A stretch of 64,000 nucleotides of DNA from Candidatus Nomurabacteria bacterium (GCA_023267435.1 JAHFNH010000002.1:120250-184249); one strand, 5' to 3'; numbered from the stretch's first letter, positions 39,113 through 49,856 are shown. The notes: a model not told the origin generated them from the sequence alone. Numbers and translations: made by a program.

Positions 39113-41194
39113 TTATTGAGTTTTTGCAGGTTTATTATTAGTGTTATCTTTTACAGTACTTGAATTATCAACTACGGGATTTTTTAGATAATTGACATAT
39201 TGTTCCAGATTTTTATTCTGAGGATTGATCAAAAAAGCTGCTTGTGCATATGAAAGCGCGTCTGCATTATTTCCTTCATTTTTAGCTACTTGAGAAAGAA
39301 GAACTAAAGCATCAACATAGTCTGATTTAAGAGAAAGAACTTCAGTGGCATAATCTTTTGCTCCTTTCATGTCTCCCTTCGCGAAAGATACGCGAGCTAA
39401 TGCGAACTTAATTCCTGGATTCAATGGATTAAGACTTGAGGCGGTATGATAAGCAACTAGAGCCTTATCGTAAGCGCCAGTTACTCCTAGCGGAGCAACT
39501 GCTTCATATACGGCACCTAAAGCGCTGAAATTTAAATAATTATTTTGATCATAAGCTTCTGCTGCTTGCAAGCTGGAGACAGCCTGATCAAAGCTTGTCT
39601 GCAAATCAGCTTTATCTGATTCAGAAATAGACTGGCCTTTTGAAACTAAAGAATTTATTTTAGCAATCTGTGTCTGTGAATATGTGCGCAAATATAAATC
39701 ATTGGAATAAAGAGTGAGAGCTTTAGAAATATTTAACTGCGCGTCTGGAACAGATTGTGCAGAAAATGTTTTCTGGAAATATACAATAGAAGCAAAACGT
39801 TCCATGTATTTGAATGATAGAGATGCTGTGGCAACCATCGCCAACACAAGCAAGAGTATCGAGAAGAAACTTTTTCTAGGATCATCTAGAAAAGAAATAA
39901 CAATATTCCCTTTTGGATGATTGAGGGTCGAAACTCCTATGAAAGCTCCTGTAAATGCAAAAGCTAAAAGAAATAACGCAATTCCAACAGAATAAAAGAA
40001 AGCTGAAATAAACAGATAAAAAGCTGCTAAGAAAAAGATCGATTGAATATCCAATTCTTCCTTGCTCTTCAAATCAAAAAGCAGTCTTATTCCGGTAAGC
40101 AAAAGAAGAACCATAAAAATAATCCAAGACAAAATACCCAGAGATCCTGTCGTAACTGCAAAAGTAGGCAAAGTACCCATTCCAGAGTCAAAAGAAGTAT
40201 CCCAAAAAGGAGTTGCATTGATTATGGATGGCTTATACATATTCCACTCATTATTAAATCTATTTGGACCAGCACCTAAAATAGGATTGCTTTTCAAGAC
40301 TGATTTAGCGACAGACATAGTGGCAGAAAAAGATGGCCTGATTTCAAGATTTGGAATTCTTAGTTTGCTTGGCAAAAAACCGCCGACAAAACTTCCTGAC
40401 ATGAAGAATAAAAGAGAGATCATAATAACAGCGAATGAAGCTGCGGGAAAACTTCTCTTATGGCCTTCTGAACCTTGAAAAGAAACTTTATAAACAAACA
40501 TTATCAATGCGAAAACTCCCAAAATACCCCAGACCACTGAAAAGTTGACAATGATTGCCAAGAAAAGAGATATTAATAAAGTGATGCTGAATAACCATTT
40601 TTTGATTTTCTTATTTTGGAAAAATTCAAGAATAAATAAAGAAACAAGAACGGTGAATCCGGCAAAGATACCGAGCGCATTGAAAGAACCTAAAATATTG
40701 TCTGTCTGACCGCCTAGAATTCCCAATGACAATGCCTGAGGCATCAATAAATGTAAACTCTGGAATATGACTAAAATAGCTGAAGACACGATCACTCCTT
40801 TTAAAACAGTCTTCGCATTTTTAACATCTCTCAAGAGAATTGAAGACATGAACATCAAGAGAAAAGCTGAAAGCATAAACCAAAAAGTTCCAGAATCGAG
40901 CATCATGCCGAAGAAAGAAACTTTCAACGCAGGAGAAAAAATAGCTGAAAGAAGGAAAACCAATACAATGCCGAAACCGGAAGTCAAAAGCCAAGACCTT
41001 GGCAAAATAATTTTGCCATCGGAAAATCGCGCTGCCATCCAAAAAATAATCGAGATAGTGAGCCCTACCACCAAAAGAAAACCCTTTGAAACTTCAACAG
41101 GAATTCTAGTGAAAGGCAGGAAGAAAATTGGTAATAATACTATGACCGCAAAAAGAGCCCAAAACGAAATTCTATCTAAAATATTTGATAACAT
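39113..41194 (-). CDS. O-antigen ligase/polymerase-like membrane protein with TPR tail
   Basis: 693 residues. The N-terminal 450 residues hold about eleven membrane helices of the Wzy/WaaL type (GAGPNRFNNEWNMYKP with the usual GxGxxxF loop at about 300-315). The C-terminal 230 residues (from about 460) form TPR-like helix pairs (ALGAVYEAVAPLGVTGAYDKALVAY, ALARVSFAKGDMKGAKDYA). This combination is a familiar Candidate Phyla Radiation surface-polysaccharide protein; the substrate is unknown. In an operon with murJ. Confidence 0.8.
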   Translation of the reverse strand: MLSNILDRISFWALFAVIVLLPIFFLPFTRIPVEVSKGFLLVVGLTISIIFWMAARFSDGKIILPRSWLLTSGFGIVLVFLLSAIFSPALKVSFFGMMLDSGTFWFMLSAFLLMFMSSILLRDVKNAKTVLKGVIVSSAILVIFQSLHLLMPQALSLGILGGQTDNILGSFNALGIFAGFTVLVSLFILEFFQNKKIKKWLFSITLLISLFLAIIVNFSVVWGILGVFALIMFVYKVSFQGSEGHKRSFPAASFAVIMISLLFFMSGSFVGGFLPSKLRIPNLEIRPSFSATMSVAKSVLKSNPILGAGPNRFNNEWNMYKPSIINATPFWDTSFDSGMGTLPTFAVTTGSLGILSWIIFMVLLLLTGIRLLFDLKSKEELDIQSIFFLAAFYLFISAFFYSVGIALFLLAFAFTGAFIGVSTLNHPKGNIVISFLDDPRKSFFSILLLVLAMVATASLSFKYMERFASIVYFQKTFSAQSVPDAQLNISKALTLYSNDLYLRTYSQTQIAKINSLVSKGQSISESDKADLQTSFDQAVSSLQAAEAYDQNNYLNFSALGAVYEAVAPLGVTGAYDKALVAYHTASSLNPLNPGIKFALARVSFAKGDMKGAKDYATEVLSLKSDYVDALVLLSQVAKNEGNNADALSYAQAAFLINPQNKNLEQYVNYLKNPVVDNSSTVKDNTNNKPAKTQ

Positions 41195-41278
41195 AATTTA
41201 CTAAAAAATTTAATAATAAAATCTAACGACTTTTGTTAATTTACCTATTATACTATAGTCTGTTTTAAAAACGCAATA

Positions 41279-41314
41279 AAAAATACCCTGACTTAAATCA
41301 GAGTATTTTTTATT
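41279..41314 (-). terminator. Terminator of the first fibre gene
   Basis: AATAC-CCTGA-CTTAAA-TCAGA-GTATT hairpin with T-run on the minus strand. Confidence 0.65.
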
Positions 41315-41323
41315 TTTAATTGT

Positions 41324-44300
41324 TTATGGACAAGTAACTCCAGTTGCTGTAATTGTGCCGGCAGAATTTACTGTTATTCGATGACAAGTCGCTGCATCGG
41401 TATCTTTTAATATTACACCATTACCTTGAGTTTTAATGTATAAATCTCCGGTATTTACACCAACGTTTCCTGTGTTGCCTTTTATTGTTAATACATCAAC
41501 ATATGGATTCCATGTTGTACCACTCGCGCCAGTTAATGCGGTTTGAAATACTATATCTCCATTATTTCCATTACCTGTTCCCCTGCCTCCTCTAAACCTC
41601 CAAGTGGTTATTGAAGAACCACAATCAGTACATCCTTCATTTACACTCGAAGCATGCCAGTTCATATCTGTTGTACCGAAACCACCTATTGCTGAAACAC
41701 CTAATCCCATATACCAATTCAATAATGGATACGTATATGCACCGAAAACTGCCTGATAACTACTAGTAGTAACTCCACCGATAGCTAAATTATAACTACC
41801 AGTACCATCTGCCATGTTACCATTAATTAAAGTATTGTAACTACCAGTGGTTAAACCACTTCCAGAACCATATCCCATTATGGTATTAAAATTACCAGAT
41901 GTAAGTGTTGGAGTAACAAAAGCTCCGATCATTATATTTCCTCCACCAGTAACATTGAAAGTACCAGTATCATTACTACCTAAAAGGGTATTATATGATC
42001 CGCTCGGTGTTGGAAATGCTGCATTACTTTTCCATAAAATTAAATTTTGCGTTCCTGTTTGATCTAATATTTTTGTACCTCCAATTCCATATCCTTTTAA
42101 GGAATCAACAAATCCATTTACCGTCAAAGTTTGAAGTGCTGGATTTGAATTAAATTGACCGTAAATAAGCGCTGATGTTCTGGCGTTAATTTCTGAGGTA
42201 GCTGCGTCTGTTAAAAATCTAGATTGATTGTCAATAAATAATTTATTTGAACCTGTTTCGTAATATCCTGCATTATTTCCAAGAAATACATTTCCTGCAC
42301 CGGTTGTATTTCTAGCACCTGCATAAGCTCCAACACCTGTGTTAGAGTCACCTGAAGTTGTTGCTCCTAATGCTCCTGCTCCTATAGCTGTATTATAACC
42401 AGCAGTACTAAACTCCAAAGCGTCCACGCCTATTCCTGTGCTATATCCACTCGTTGTATTAAATTCTAAAACCTGTGCTCCAATAGCCACATTACTGTTA
42501 CCACTAGTATTTCTCTGTAAAGCTGTCCATCCGATTGCAACGTTAAACTGAGCATCATTGTTAACTTTTAATGTATCTGTACCTAAAGCAGTATTGTATC
42601 TACCTGTTGTGTTTCCAGTTAAAGCATTTTTACCGAAAGCTGTATTATCCGATACTGATCCTCCTCCAAGATTATAAACACTCGTACCATCATCAATCAT
42701 CGAACTGTCGCCAAGTGTCGTTCCGTCTGGTGTAAATCTTGCGACGTGGTTGAGTGTTCCACTGCCTGCTAAACCGCTCGCAGCCGGCGTTTGCCAAGTC
42801 GCTACTCCAGTCGCATCTGAAGTTAGAACTTTACCTGCGCCAGGAGAACCTTGGGATATTTTTAATTGACCGTTGATTGTCAAAACCTGGTTTGCTGGAA
42901 TTGCATCAAATTTTCCGTAAATTAATGAATTTGTTTTATCATCAGCGACACTTCCTCTGTTTTGATTATCTATATATAAAACGTCTGAATCTGTTAAAGA
43001 ATTATAACCAGCATTATTACCTAAGAAAACATTGTTTGAACCTGAAGTATTTAAATATCCAGCTTGATAACCAAGAGCGGTATTATTCTGTCCAGCTATA
43101 TCTGAATATAAAGCAGAGAAACCTAAACCTGTATTATTACTTCCAGTAGCTGTATTTAAAACACTTACTCCGACCGCTACGTTGGAACCTCCTGTATTTC
43201 CGTTAAGGGCATATCGTCCAACAGCTACGTTGAAATTATTTCCATTAGCTGTTTCACTTGTTCTTGAACCGATAGCAATGTTGTAATTTCCAGTAATACC
43301 TATGCCTGAATGATAACCAAGAGAAGTATTTTCATTCCCTGTAATATTATTTCCTAAAGCTTCTCTACCAATACCAACATTTTCACTACCAGTTGTATTT
43401 GATCCTATTGCACCATATCCCATAGCATCGTTAGAATCACCTATTGTATTTGCATTTAAAGCATAAGTACCTAATGCCTGATTAAAACTACCAGTTGTAT
43501 TACTTAACAATGACCAATAACCAACGGCAACATTTATTCCTCCTGTTGCATTTCTTAATGCTTGATATCCTATCGCAGTGCTTGAGTTCAAAGCATACGA
43601 TGATAGAGCTTCATAACCAATAGCTGTATTCCATAATCCTGTTAAATTAGAATATAAAGCTGAAGAACCAATCGCAACATTTCTTGTTCCACTTGTATTA
43701 GTATATAAAGCACTGTCTCCAACAGCTACATTGTGATTAGAAGTATTATCGTGTAGAGCATTATTACCGACTGCGACATTATTAGTTCCTATTAAATTAC
43801 TGTACAAAGCGCTACTACCAAGTGCAGTGTTATCTGCTCCTGTTGTATTGTTATATAAAGCTTGATAACCAAGTCCAGTGTTATAAGATGCTGTATTAAA
43901 AAACAAAGCTTGTGTTCCAACAGCGGTATTGTTGGCTCCTATTTGATTTGTATACAAAGCACTTCCACCAACAGCTACGTTGCCATCTGCAGAAGTATTG
44001 TTAAATAAAGCATTAATACCTACACCTATGTTTCCAGAACCAGTTAGATTAGTTGCTAATGTATTATAACCAACAGCTGTATTATAAGCACCACTTGTAT
44101 TTGAAGCTAAACCTTGATATCCAAAAGATGTATTCCAATCTGCTGTATTAGTTGTTAACGTTCTATATCCAACTGCTGTATTACCAGCACCAATTACATT
44201 TGTTAATAAAGCACTATTACCAAAAGCCGTGTTAAATGCTCCTGTTGTATTGTTTATTAAAGCACTACCACCAAATGCTGTATTTGTCGCAACAGCTCCC

Positions 44301-44944
44301 CCACCCATGCTATAAACAGAACCATCTTTTGTAATTCTAAATCTTTCTACCCCATTTGTATAAAATGGCAAATCAAAATTATCATTTGTACCGATGTATT
44401 TTTCAGAGCCGTTGGTGTTACCGTCTAAAATCCAACCACTGACTCCTGTTGAACCATTGGCTGCTAACGTGATTCTGCCTTGTGCATCCACTGTGATGTC
44501 GGCATTGGTATACGCACCAGGAGTCACAGCTGTATCAGCCAATGAAATAGTTCCAGAGGTTGTGATAGCTCCACCATCTAATCCTGTACCAGCTGTAACA
44601 GAAGTAACGCTTCCCCCTCCAAAAGTAACTTCACTCCAATCAGGATCTGTAGTAGGATTATTTACTCCAGGATCAGTAATAAGGCGCCAGGTTTTAGAAT
44701 CACCTGTGGTGTAGACTAGCATTCCAATGTTTCTTCTTTGAGAAATGATATTGTTTCTAGCTGTAGTGTCTGCTACTTGCATGTAGCCTCCTTTTAATTC
44801 ATTTACGTTTGCTACTGGATAGTTACCTGATGAGAAGAATGGTGTACCGAATGATAGGTCGGCTAGTGCACTATATGCAAAAGAACCTGACATTATCATT
44901 ATGAGGAGGAAGAGGGATAGATTTTTGTAGAAGTTTTTTTGCAT
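41324..44944 (-). CDS. Tail-fibre/adhesin-like repeat protein A
   Basis: About 1206 residues from ATG 44944 (the frame opens 12 codons earlier, but the ATG here matches the start of the neighbour). Signal peptide (FYKNLSLFLLIMIMSGSFAYSALA). Residues 110-700 consist of about 45 repeats with the pattern N(T/V)AxGxxALxxNTTG, a beta-strand repeat seen in phage tail fibres and YadA-like heads. VTPGAYTNADITVDAQGR and VLTSDATGVATWQTP are typical of phage receptor proteins. First ~105 residues are nearly identical to those of 44964-47840. Probably surface-exposed; attachment to a host is inference. Confidence 0.75.
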   Translation of the reverse strand: MQKNFYKNLSLFLLIMIMSGSFAYSALADLSFGTPFFSSGNYPVANVNELKGGYMQVADTTARNNIISQRRNIGMLVYTTGDSKTWRLITDPGVNNPTTDPDWSEVTFGGGSVTSVTAGTGLDGGAITTSGTISLADTAVTPGAYTNADITVDAQGRITLAANGSTGVSGWILDGNTNGSEKYIGTNDNFDLPFYTNGVERFRITKDGSVYSMGGGAVATNTAFGGSALINNTTGAFNTAFGNSALLTNVIGAGNTAVGYRTLTTNTADWNTSFGYQGLASNTSGAYNTAVGYNTLATNLTGSGNIGVGINALFNNTSADGNVAVGGSALYTNQIGANNTAVGTQALFFNTASYNTGLGYQALYNNTTGADNTALGSSALYSNLIGTNNVAVGNNALHDNTSNHNVAVGDSALYTNTSGTRNVAIGSSALYSNLTGLWNTAIGYEALSSYALNSSTAIGYQALRNATGGINVAVGYWSLLSNTTGSFNQALGTYALNANTIGDSNDAMGYGAIGSNTTGSENVGIGREALGNNITGNENTSLGYHSGIGITGNYNIAIGSRTSETANGNNFNVAVGRYALNGNTGGSNVAVGVSVLNTATGSNNTGLGFSALYSDIAGQNNTALGYQAGYLNTSGSNNVFLGNNAGYNSLTDSDVLYIDNQNRGSVADDKTNSLIYGKFDAIPANQVLTINGQLKISQGSPGAGKVLTSDATGVATWQTPAASGLAGSGTLNHVARFTPDGTTLGDSSMIDDGTSVYNLGGGSVSDNTAFGKNALTGNTTGRYNTALGTDTLKVNNDAQFNVAIGWTALQRNTSGNSNVAIGAQVLEFNTTSGYSTGIGVDALEFSTAGYNTAIGAGALGATTSGDSNTGVGAYAGARNTTGAGNVFLGNNAGYYETGSNKLFIDNQSRFLTDAATSEINARTSALIYGQFNSNPALQTLTVNGFVDSLKGYGIGGTKILDQTGTQNLILWKSNAAFPTPSGSYNTLLGSNDTGTFNVTGGGNIMIGAFVTPTLTSGNFNTIMGYGSGSGLTTGSYNTLINGNMADGTGSYNLAIGGVTTSSYQAVFGAYTYPLLNWYMGLGVSAIGGFGTTDMNWHASSVNEGCTDCGSSITTWRFRGGRGTGNGNNGDIVFQTALTGASGTTWNPYVDVLTIKGNTGNVGVNTGDLYIKTQGNGVILKDTDAATCHRITVNSAGTITATGVTCP
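44630..44944 (-). repeat. Long near-identical 5' segment, copy in fibre A
   Basis: About 315 bases, from the ATG to the GGGG-rich linker, are nearly the same as 47525-47840. I count two amino-acid changes (S/N and I/V) in the first ~105 residues and about ten base differences. The 15-base leader AATTTTTAAAATTAT is also shared. Confidence 0.8.
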
Positions 44945-44963
44945 AATTTTAAAAATTAAATAA

Positions 44964-47840
44964 TTAATGAACAACAGCAACTAAATCTGGATTACCGCCT
45001 GTTCTGTAAAATGCTCCGACTGTTAATCCTCCGGTTATAGCATCTCCGTTGTTTGCATATACAGGAAGACCAACGACTTGCAATTTACTTGTAGGAGTCG
45101 ATGTTCCGATACCAACATTTACTGATCCATTACCCAACACCATGGAATTACTTGCGGAAACTAAAGCATTATATCCGATAGCCGTAGCGTTGGTAAGATT
45201 GTTGGCACCGACATCGGCAGCATAACCTATAGCGGTGTTTTGGCTTCCTGTGGTATTTGAAAGAAGCGCTAAATTACCTATTGCTGTATTTTCAAAACCA
45301 TTTGATGTTGAAGTTGGTTGATTATTATAAAGAGACTGATAACCAACAGCGACGTTATCACTGACATATGTTGTACCACTATTATCAAAAGACTGGGTAT
45401 ACAACGCTTGGCTACCAATTGCCGTATTGGCAGTTGCTGTAGTGTTACCATTAAGAGCCTGAAGTCCGAAGGCAGCATTAGCATTTCCTATGGTGTTAGA
45501 AGAAAGAGCACCAAATCCAGTTGCAGTATTATCGAAACCTATGGTATTTGAATAAAGAGCAGATTGACCGATTGCTGTATTAACATAACCAGTAGTATTG
45601 GAATAAAGAGCATAATTTCCAACAGCGGTGTTTAAAACACCATTTGATGTACTTGTAGGTTGGTTAGATCTAAGTGCAAAATCTCCAATAGCCACATTAT
45701 TGCTATCCCAATCAGTATTTGAATTACTAAAAGATTGTAATAATAATGCATCATAACCAATAGCTATGTTTTGGTTTGCTGTAGTATTACCAGCCAAAGC
45801 ATCGACTCCCATAGCAGTATTTTTATTTCCTTTAGTATTAGCGTAAAGAGAATCAGTTCCAACTGCAGTATTATCAGCCCCTACAGTATTAGAATAAAGG
45901 GAATATGTTCCAAGAGTGCTATTTGAATTTCCTGTAGTATTTAAAACCAATGCTTGATTTCCAACTGCAGTATTATCATATCCAATACCGAATGAAGGAA
46001 TAGTAGCATTTCCTGTTTTGTAACCCAAAAAAGTATTTCCGTAAATAAGGTTTGGTGCAGTAACAGCAGCTCCAGCGTCTAGTCCAAAAAATGTTGAATT
46101 ATTTGATTGAGTACCACTACTACTACCCACAGCCACCCAAGCAGAACCATTCCAAAATTCAAATTGATTTGTCGTCGTATTAAAAATTTCAAGACCTGTA
46201 GCGGGAGTACCAATAGCATCACGATTAACTGTGGTCATTCTTGGGGTAAGAAAACCTCTCGTAGTAGAAGTAAGGTCAAGGATAGAAGAAGTGTTTGGCG
46301 TAGTTGTTCCAATACCGACATTAACATCAGCAGTTGCAAGATTCACACCATTTATACTTCCCAAAACAAGGGAATTACTTTGTCCCACAAAAGCGTTTGC
46401 TCCAATAGCTGTCGCATTAGTAAAACCGTCAGCAGATACACCGGCATTATAACCTAAAGCGGTGTCATTATCTGATGAGGAAGAAATATTAAAAAGAGTA
46501 TTGGCTCCAATAGCAGTATTATTGCTTCCTAAAGTATTATTTTGCAAAGCTCCCATTCCAATGGCGACATTAATATTTCCTGTAGTATTACCATAAAGAG
46601 CATTATAACCATCAGCAGTATTTTCATTTCCTTCAGTATTTGAAAGAAGAGAAGCTCCACCAGTAGCAGTATTTTGTTGTCCTGTAGTATTGGCTGCAAG
46701 AGAACCCATTCCATTAGCAGTATTTTGACTTCCTGAAGTATTCACATAAAGAGCTAGAGCTCCAGTCGCAGTATTGTTATACCCAACATCGTTAGCACGG
46801 AGAGCTGATTCTCCGGTGGCAGTATTTTCAGTACCTGAAGTATTAGCATAAAGAGCAGTAGAACCAGTGGCAGTGTTATTGCTTGCTGTATTGAAATAAA
46901 GAGCTTGGTATCCGTTGGCTACGTTACCACCTCCTGTACTATTCCAAAAAAGAGCTTGGTATCCGTTGGCTACGTTGTCACTACTTGCAGTGTTATGATA
47001 AAGAGCCTGAGCTCCGTTGGCTACGTTTTCAAAACCTGTTTGATTGGAATAAAGAGCTTGGTATCCGTTGGCGACGTTGTCGTGACCTGAAAGAGTTGTA
47101 TGGTGAAAAAGATCTACAATAGTAGAACTTGAGAAAAGAGCCTGATAACCGTTGGCAGTGTTATTGTTTCCTTCTTTGTTAGTCCAAAGAGCTTGAAAAC
47201 CATTAGCAACATTACTATTTCCTCCATTGTTATTATAAAGTGCAGCGCTACCAGTGGCAGTATTTTGTCCGCCTGTAATATTTTGAGCTAAAGCATAAGA
47301 ACCTATTGCAGCATTGTCTGAACCTGTAGAATTTGCGGCTAATGCCTGGATACCGAATGCAACATCATCTTGTCCAGTTAAACCTCCAACATCGCCAGCT
47401 CCTGCACCCCAACCATAAAAAGTATTTTCATTTGTAATTGCAGAATTATTTAATCCAGCATCTATTCCAAAAAATGTTGAGTTAATAGATTGAGTTCCAC
47501 CACCGCCACCCCCTCCAAAAGTAACTTCACTCCAATCAGGATCTGTCGTAGGATTGTTTACTCCAGGATCAGTAATAAGGCGCCAGGTTTTAGAATCACC
47601 TGTGGTGTAGACTAGCATTCCAATGTTTCTTCTTTGAGAAATGACATTGTTTCTAGCTGTAGTATCAGCTACTTGCATGTAGCCTCCTTTTAATTCATTT
47701 ACGTTTGCTACTGGATAGTTACCTGATGAAAAGAATGGTGTACCGAATGATAGGTCGGCTAGTGCGTTATATGCAAAAGAACCTGACATTATCATTATGA
47801 GGAGGAAGAGGGATAGATTTTTGTAGAAGTTTTTTTGCAT
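44964..47840 (-). CDS. Tail-fibre/adhesin-like repeat protein B
   Basis: 958 residues. Same signal peptide and N-terminal module as fibre A, then two blocks of the N-T-A-x-G-x-x-A-L repeats, 120-470 and 600-900, separated by TTRGFLTPRMTTVNRDAI and FNTTTNQFEFWNGSAW, a module found in phage tail fibres and Bacteroidota surface proteins. It ends TPTSKLQVVGLPVYAN and a short tail. Variation between the repeats is mostly at surface-type positions, and the repeats could allow recombination. Confidence 0.75.
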   Translation of the reverse strand: MQKNFYKNLSLFLLIMIMSGSFAYNALADLSFGTPFFSSGNYPVANVNELKGGYMQVADTTARNNVISQRRNIGMLVYTTGDSKTWRLITDPGVNNPTTDPDWSEVTFGGGGGGGTQSINSTFFGIDAGLNNSAITNENTFYGWGAGAGDVGGLTGQDDVAFGIQALAANSTGSDNAAIGSYALAQNITGGQNTATGSAALYNNNGGNSNVANGFQALWTNKEGNNNTANGYQALFSSSTIVDLFHHTTLSGHDNVANGYQALYSNQTGFENVANGAQALYHNTASSDNVANGYQALFWNSTGGGNVANGYQALYFNTASNNTATGSTALYANTSGTENTATGESALRANDVGYNNTATGALALYVNTSGSQNTANGMGSLAANTTGQQNTATGGASLLSNTEGNENTADGYNALYGNTTGNINVAIGMGALQNNTLGSNNTAIGANTLFNISSSSDNDTALGYNAGVSADGFTNATAIGANAFVGQSNSLVLGSINGVNLATADVNVGIGTTTPNTSSILDLTSTTRGFLTPRMTTVNRDAIGTPATGLEIFNTTTNQFEFWNGSAWVAVGSSSGTQSNNSTFFGLDAGAAVTAPNLIYGNTFLGYKTGNATIPSFGIGYDNTAVGNQALVLNTTGNSNSTLGTYSLYSNTVGADNTAVGTDSLYANTKGNKNTAMGVDALAGNTTANQNIAIGYDALLLQSFSNSNTDWDSNNVAIGDFALRSNQPTSTSNGVLNTAVGNYALYSNTTGYVNTAIGQSALYSNTIGFDNTATGFGALSSNTIGNANAAFGLQALNGNTTATANTAIGSQALYTQSFDNSGTTYVSDNVAVGYQSLYNNQPTSTSNGFENTAIGNLALLSNTTGSQNTAIGYAADVGANNLTNATAIGYNALVSASNSMVLGNGSVNVGIGTSTPTSKLQVVGLPVYANNGDAITGGLTVGAFYRTGGNPDLVAVVH
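47525..47840 (-). repeat. Long near-identical 5' segment, copy in fibre B
   Basis: See the copy at 44630-44944. Confidence 0.8.
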
Positions 47841-47870
47841 AATTTTAAAAATTAAAAATTAATAAAATAA

Positions 47871-49856
47871 TTATTGCGCGCCAAAGTAATTGGAACCGCT
47901 ACCAAGTATATTGAATGAATCGACTGAACGAAATACATTGTAAGTAATTGGTAAACTATATGTATTGGTAATACTTAACGTTGTCGGAGTATCCCAGAAA
48001 GCGGGGCTCATCGCTTGAGTACAAGCGGCAGAACCGGTGGCAAGACAGCCTTGAGTTATAGCAGTAACACCGTTTGGATTTGCTGGGAATAAATAATAGA
48101 AGTAACTGCTGTTTGAAGCAGGACCAGTGACTGTCGCAGGAGCTCGGACAGCTGTACCTGTTGGGAATGTTGATTGTGCAGAACCACCGTTCAAATCACT
48201 AAGACCTGTAATAGAAGCAAGAGTTGAAAATCCCCAATATGTTCTGTGAGACCAAGTTGCTGTTTTAACCGCTTGAAAGTCTACAGAATTAGTATTGGTA
48301 CCTTTTAGAGTGACAGTTTCTGATCCTGGAATACTTCTAGAATAAGGACTGCTTAAAATAAAATCAAATGATCCATTGGGTGCAGCATAAGTAAATCCGG
48401 AAATACTTCCAGTGGTTGATAGAGGATAAGTTGCTTTTGGCATTACAGAAACATTGGCCGTATTGCTTACAGAAAATGGTATATGGTAAGTGTTAGCAGC
48501 AATTTGCTGACCAACTTCCAATGATGCAGAGAAAGGATCAGATGGAGTAATACTACCTAAAGCTATAACTGGTGATTGATATGTGTGCAGTAAATTATTC
48601 CACATTGTCTGCATATTAATAGGAGTGTTAAGAGGAACATTTGTTGCATTTAAACCTCCAATAGGAGTAACAGCTGTAGTTGCAGTATAAGTATCTCCTC
48701 CGCCTCCACCAGCACCATTTGCTGCCATCGTCACTCTACCTTGCGCATCAACAGTAATATTTGAATTAGTATATGAACCCGGAGTAACTCCGCTGTTTGG
48801 CAGATTTAAAGAAAATTCAAGTCCCAAAAGAGAAAGCCCGCTACCGGCAGTGTAACCTTGCATTTCAGTAAACTGCACCCAAGCTGTACCATTGAAAACC
48901 CAACCCTTTTTATCGGTTGTAGTAAAGACAGCCCAGTATGGTGTAGTGCCTGGAGGAGTAGAACAAGTCCAAGAAGTAGTACCGGCAACATATTGAACAA
49001 TATCATTCGCCACACAAGTACTCCAACCAGTTAAATCAATATATCTATCGGTATCATTTGGGGCTCCTGGAGCAGAAGAAACTTTATCTATCACCGGTGA
49101 CTGCCAAATAAGGCCCGAAGCCATCGCATCGACATAAGTCTTTGTCGCTTGAACAGTCGGATACAATATATTGTTTACTGTTGAAAAATTAATTGCTTTA
49201 TTTGCGACATCTTCAGGAGTGAAACCTAAAGCATTTTGCTTGCCATTAAAAATAGTCCAATCAGCTGAAGTTAAATATCCGTCGCTTGACCCAGAAGACG
49301 TTGATATTAAAAGAGGATCAATAGAAGTTCCCGTACCTGATAATGGAGGATTAGCAATAACTAAAGAAGCTATATTTGAAGGATCCGCCCAAGTCAAAAC
49401 ACCTCCTGAATCAGTAGATAAAAATTTATTTGTGGCTGAACCAAGATTAGCTGGCCAAGAGTATGCTTGATTATTAAATAAAACAGAATGCGTACCAGTA
49501 TCTACTTTAAAATCTGGAGTTGTTCCAACAGTCAAACTAGTACCGTCCCAGTTAAGACTAGAATTATTAGAGAGCTTGCCTCCTGAATCTACAAAAAGAA
49601 GAGCGTTGAGGTTGGTTCCAGACACGGCACTGTGGTCGATATAAAGAGGAGCAACAGCACAACCGGATTCAGGGGTACAATTTGGATTCAATGTCTGTCC
49701 AGGAGAAAAAAGATTATTTAGGTCAGGATCATTTGGCGTGGTAGCCATAATATGTGACTGAGTTACAACGGAAGCAACCAAAAATATGGCAATAATAGAG
49801 AGCTTGTGATTTCTCCAAATGTGTCCTAAAAATTTATTAATTGTATTTAAAAGCAT
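47871..49856 (-). CDS. Tail-fibre-like surface protein C
   Basis: 661 residues. N-terminal hydrophobic segment (LSIIAIFLVASVVTQSHIMA) is a signal or anchor. Phage-fibre vocabulary: FKVDTGTHSVLFNNQAYSWP, KFLSTDSGGVLTWADP, QNALGFTPEDVANKAIN, WVFNGTAWVQFTEMQGYTAG, and VTPGSYTNSNITVDAQGRVTMAANG shared with fibre A. After a Gly-rich linker (GAGGGGGD) the C-terminal half is a beta-rich domain ending in NYFGAQ. It lacks the NTAxG repeats. First gene of the fibre trio by transcription order. Confidence 0.75.
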   Translation of the reverse strand: MLLNTINKFLGHIWRNHKLSIIAIFLVASVVTQSHIMATTPNDPDLNNLFSPGQTLNPNCTPESGCAVAPLYIDHSAVSGTNLNALLFVDSGGKLSNNSSLNWDGTSLTVGTTPDFKVDTGTHSVLFNNQAYSWPANLGSATNKFLSTDSGGVLTWADPSNIASLVIANPPLSGTGTSIDPLLISTSSGSSDGYLTSADWTIFNGKQNALGFTPEDVANKAINFSTVNNILYPTVQATKTYVDAMASGLIWQSPVIDKVSSAPGAPNDTDRYIDLTGWSTCVANDIVQYVAGTTSWTCSTPPGTTPYWAVFTTTDKKGWVFNGTAWVQFTEMQGYTAGSGLSLLGLEFSLNLPNSGVTPGSYTNSNITVDAQGRVTMAANGAGGGGGDTYTATTAVTPIGGLNATNVPLNTPINMQTMWNNLLHTYQSPVIALGSITPSDPFSASLEVGQQIAANTYHIPFSVSNTANVSVMPKATYPLSTTGSISGFTYAAPNGSFDFILSSPYSRSIPGSETVTLKGTNTNSVDFQAVKTATWSHRTYWGFSTLASITGLSDLNGGSAQSTFPTGTAVRAPATVTGPASNSSYFYYLFPANPNGVTAITQGCLATGSAACTQAMSPAFWDTPTTLSITNTYSLPITYNVFRSVDSFNILGSGSNYFGAQ

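Noticed and set aside
44945..44980. Upstream start of fibre A (MLLFINYLIF)
   Set aside because: The ATG at 44944 is identical in context to that of fibre B (MQKNFYKN) and the shared leader ends there.
41324..47840. Dense tandem DNA repeats that could be taken for CRISPR or satellite DNA
   Set aside because: The repeats are coding, of the N-T-A-x-G type, and vary with the amino-acid motif; there are no identical repeats with unique spacers.
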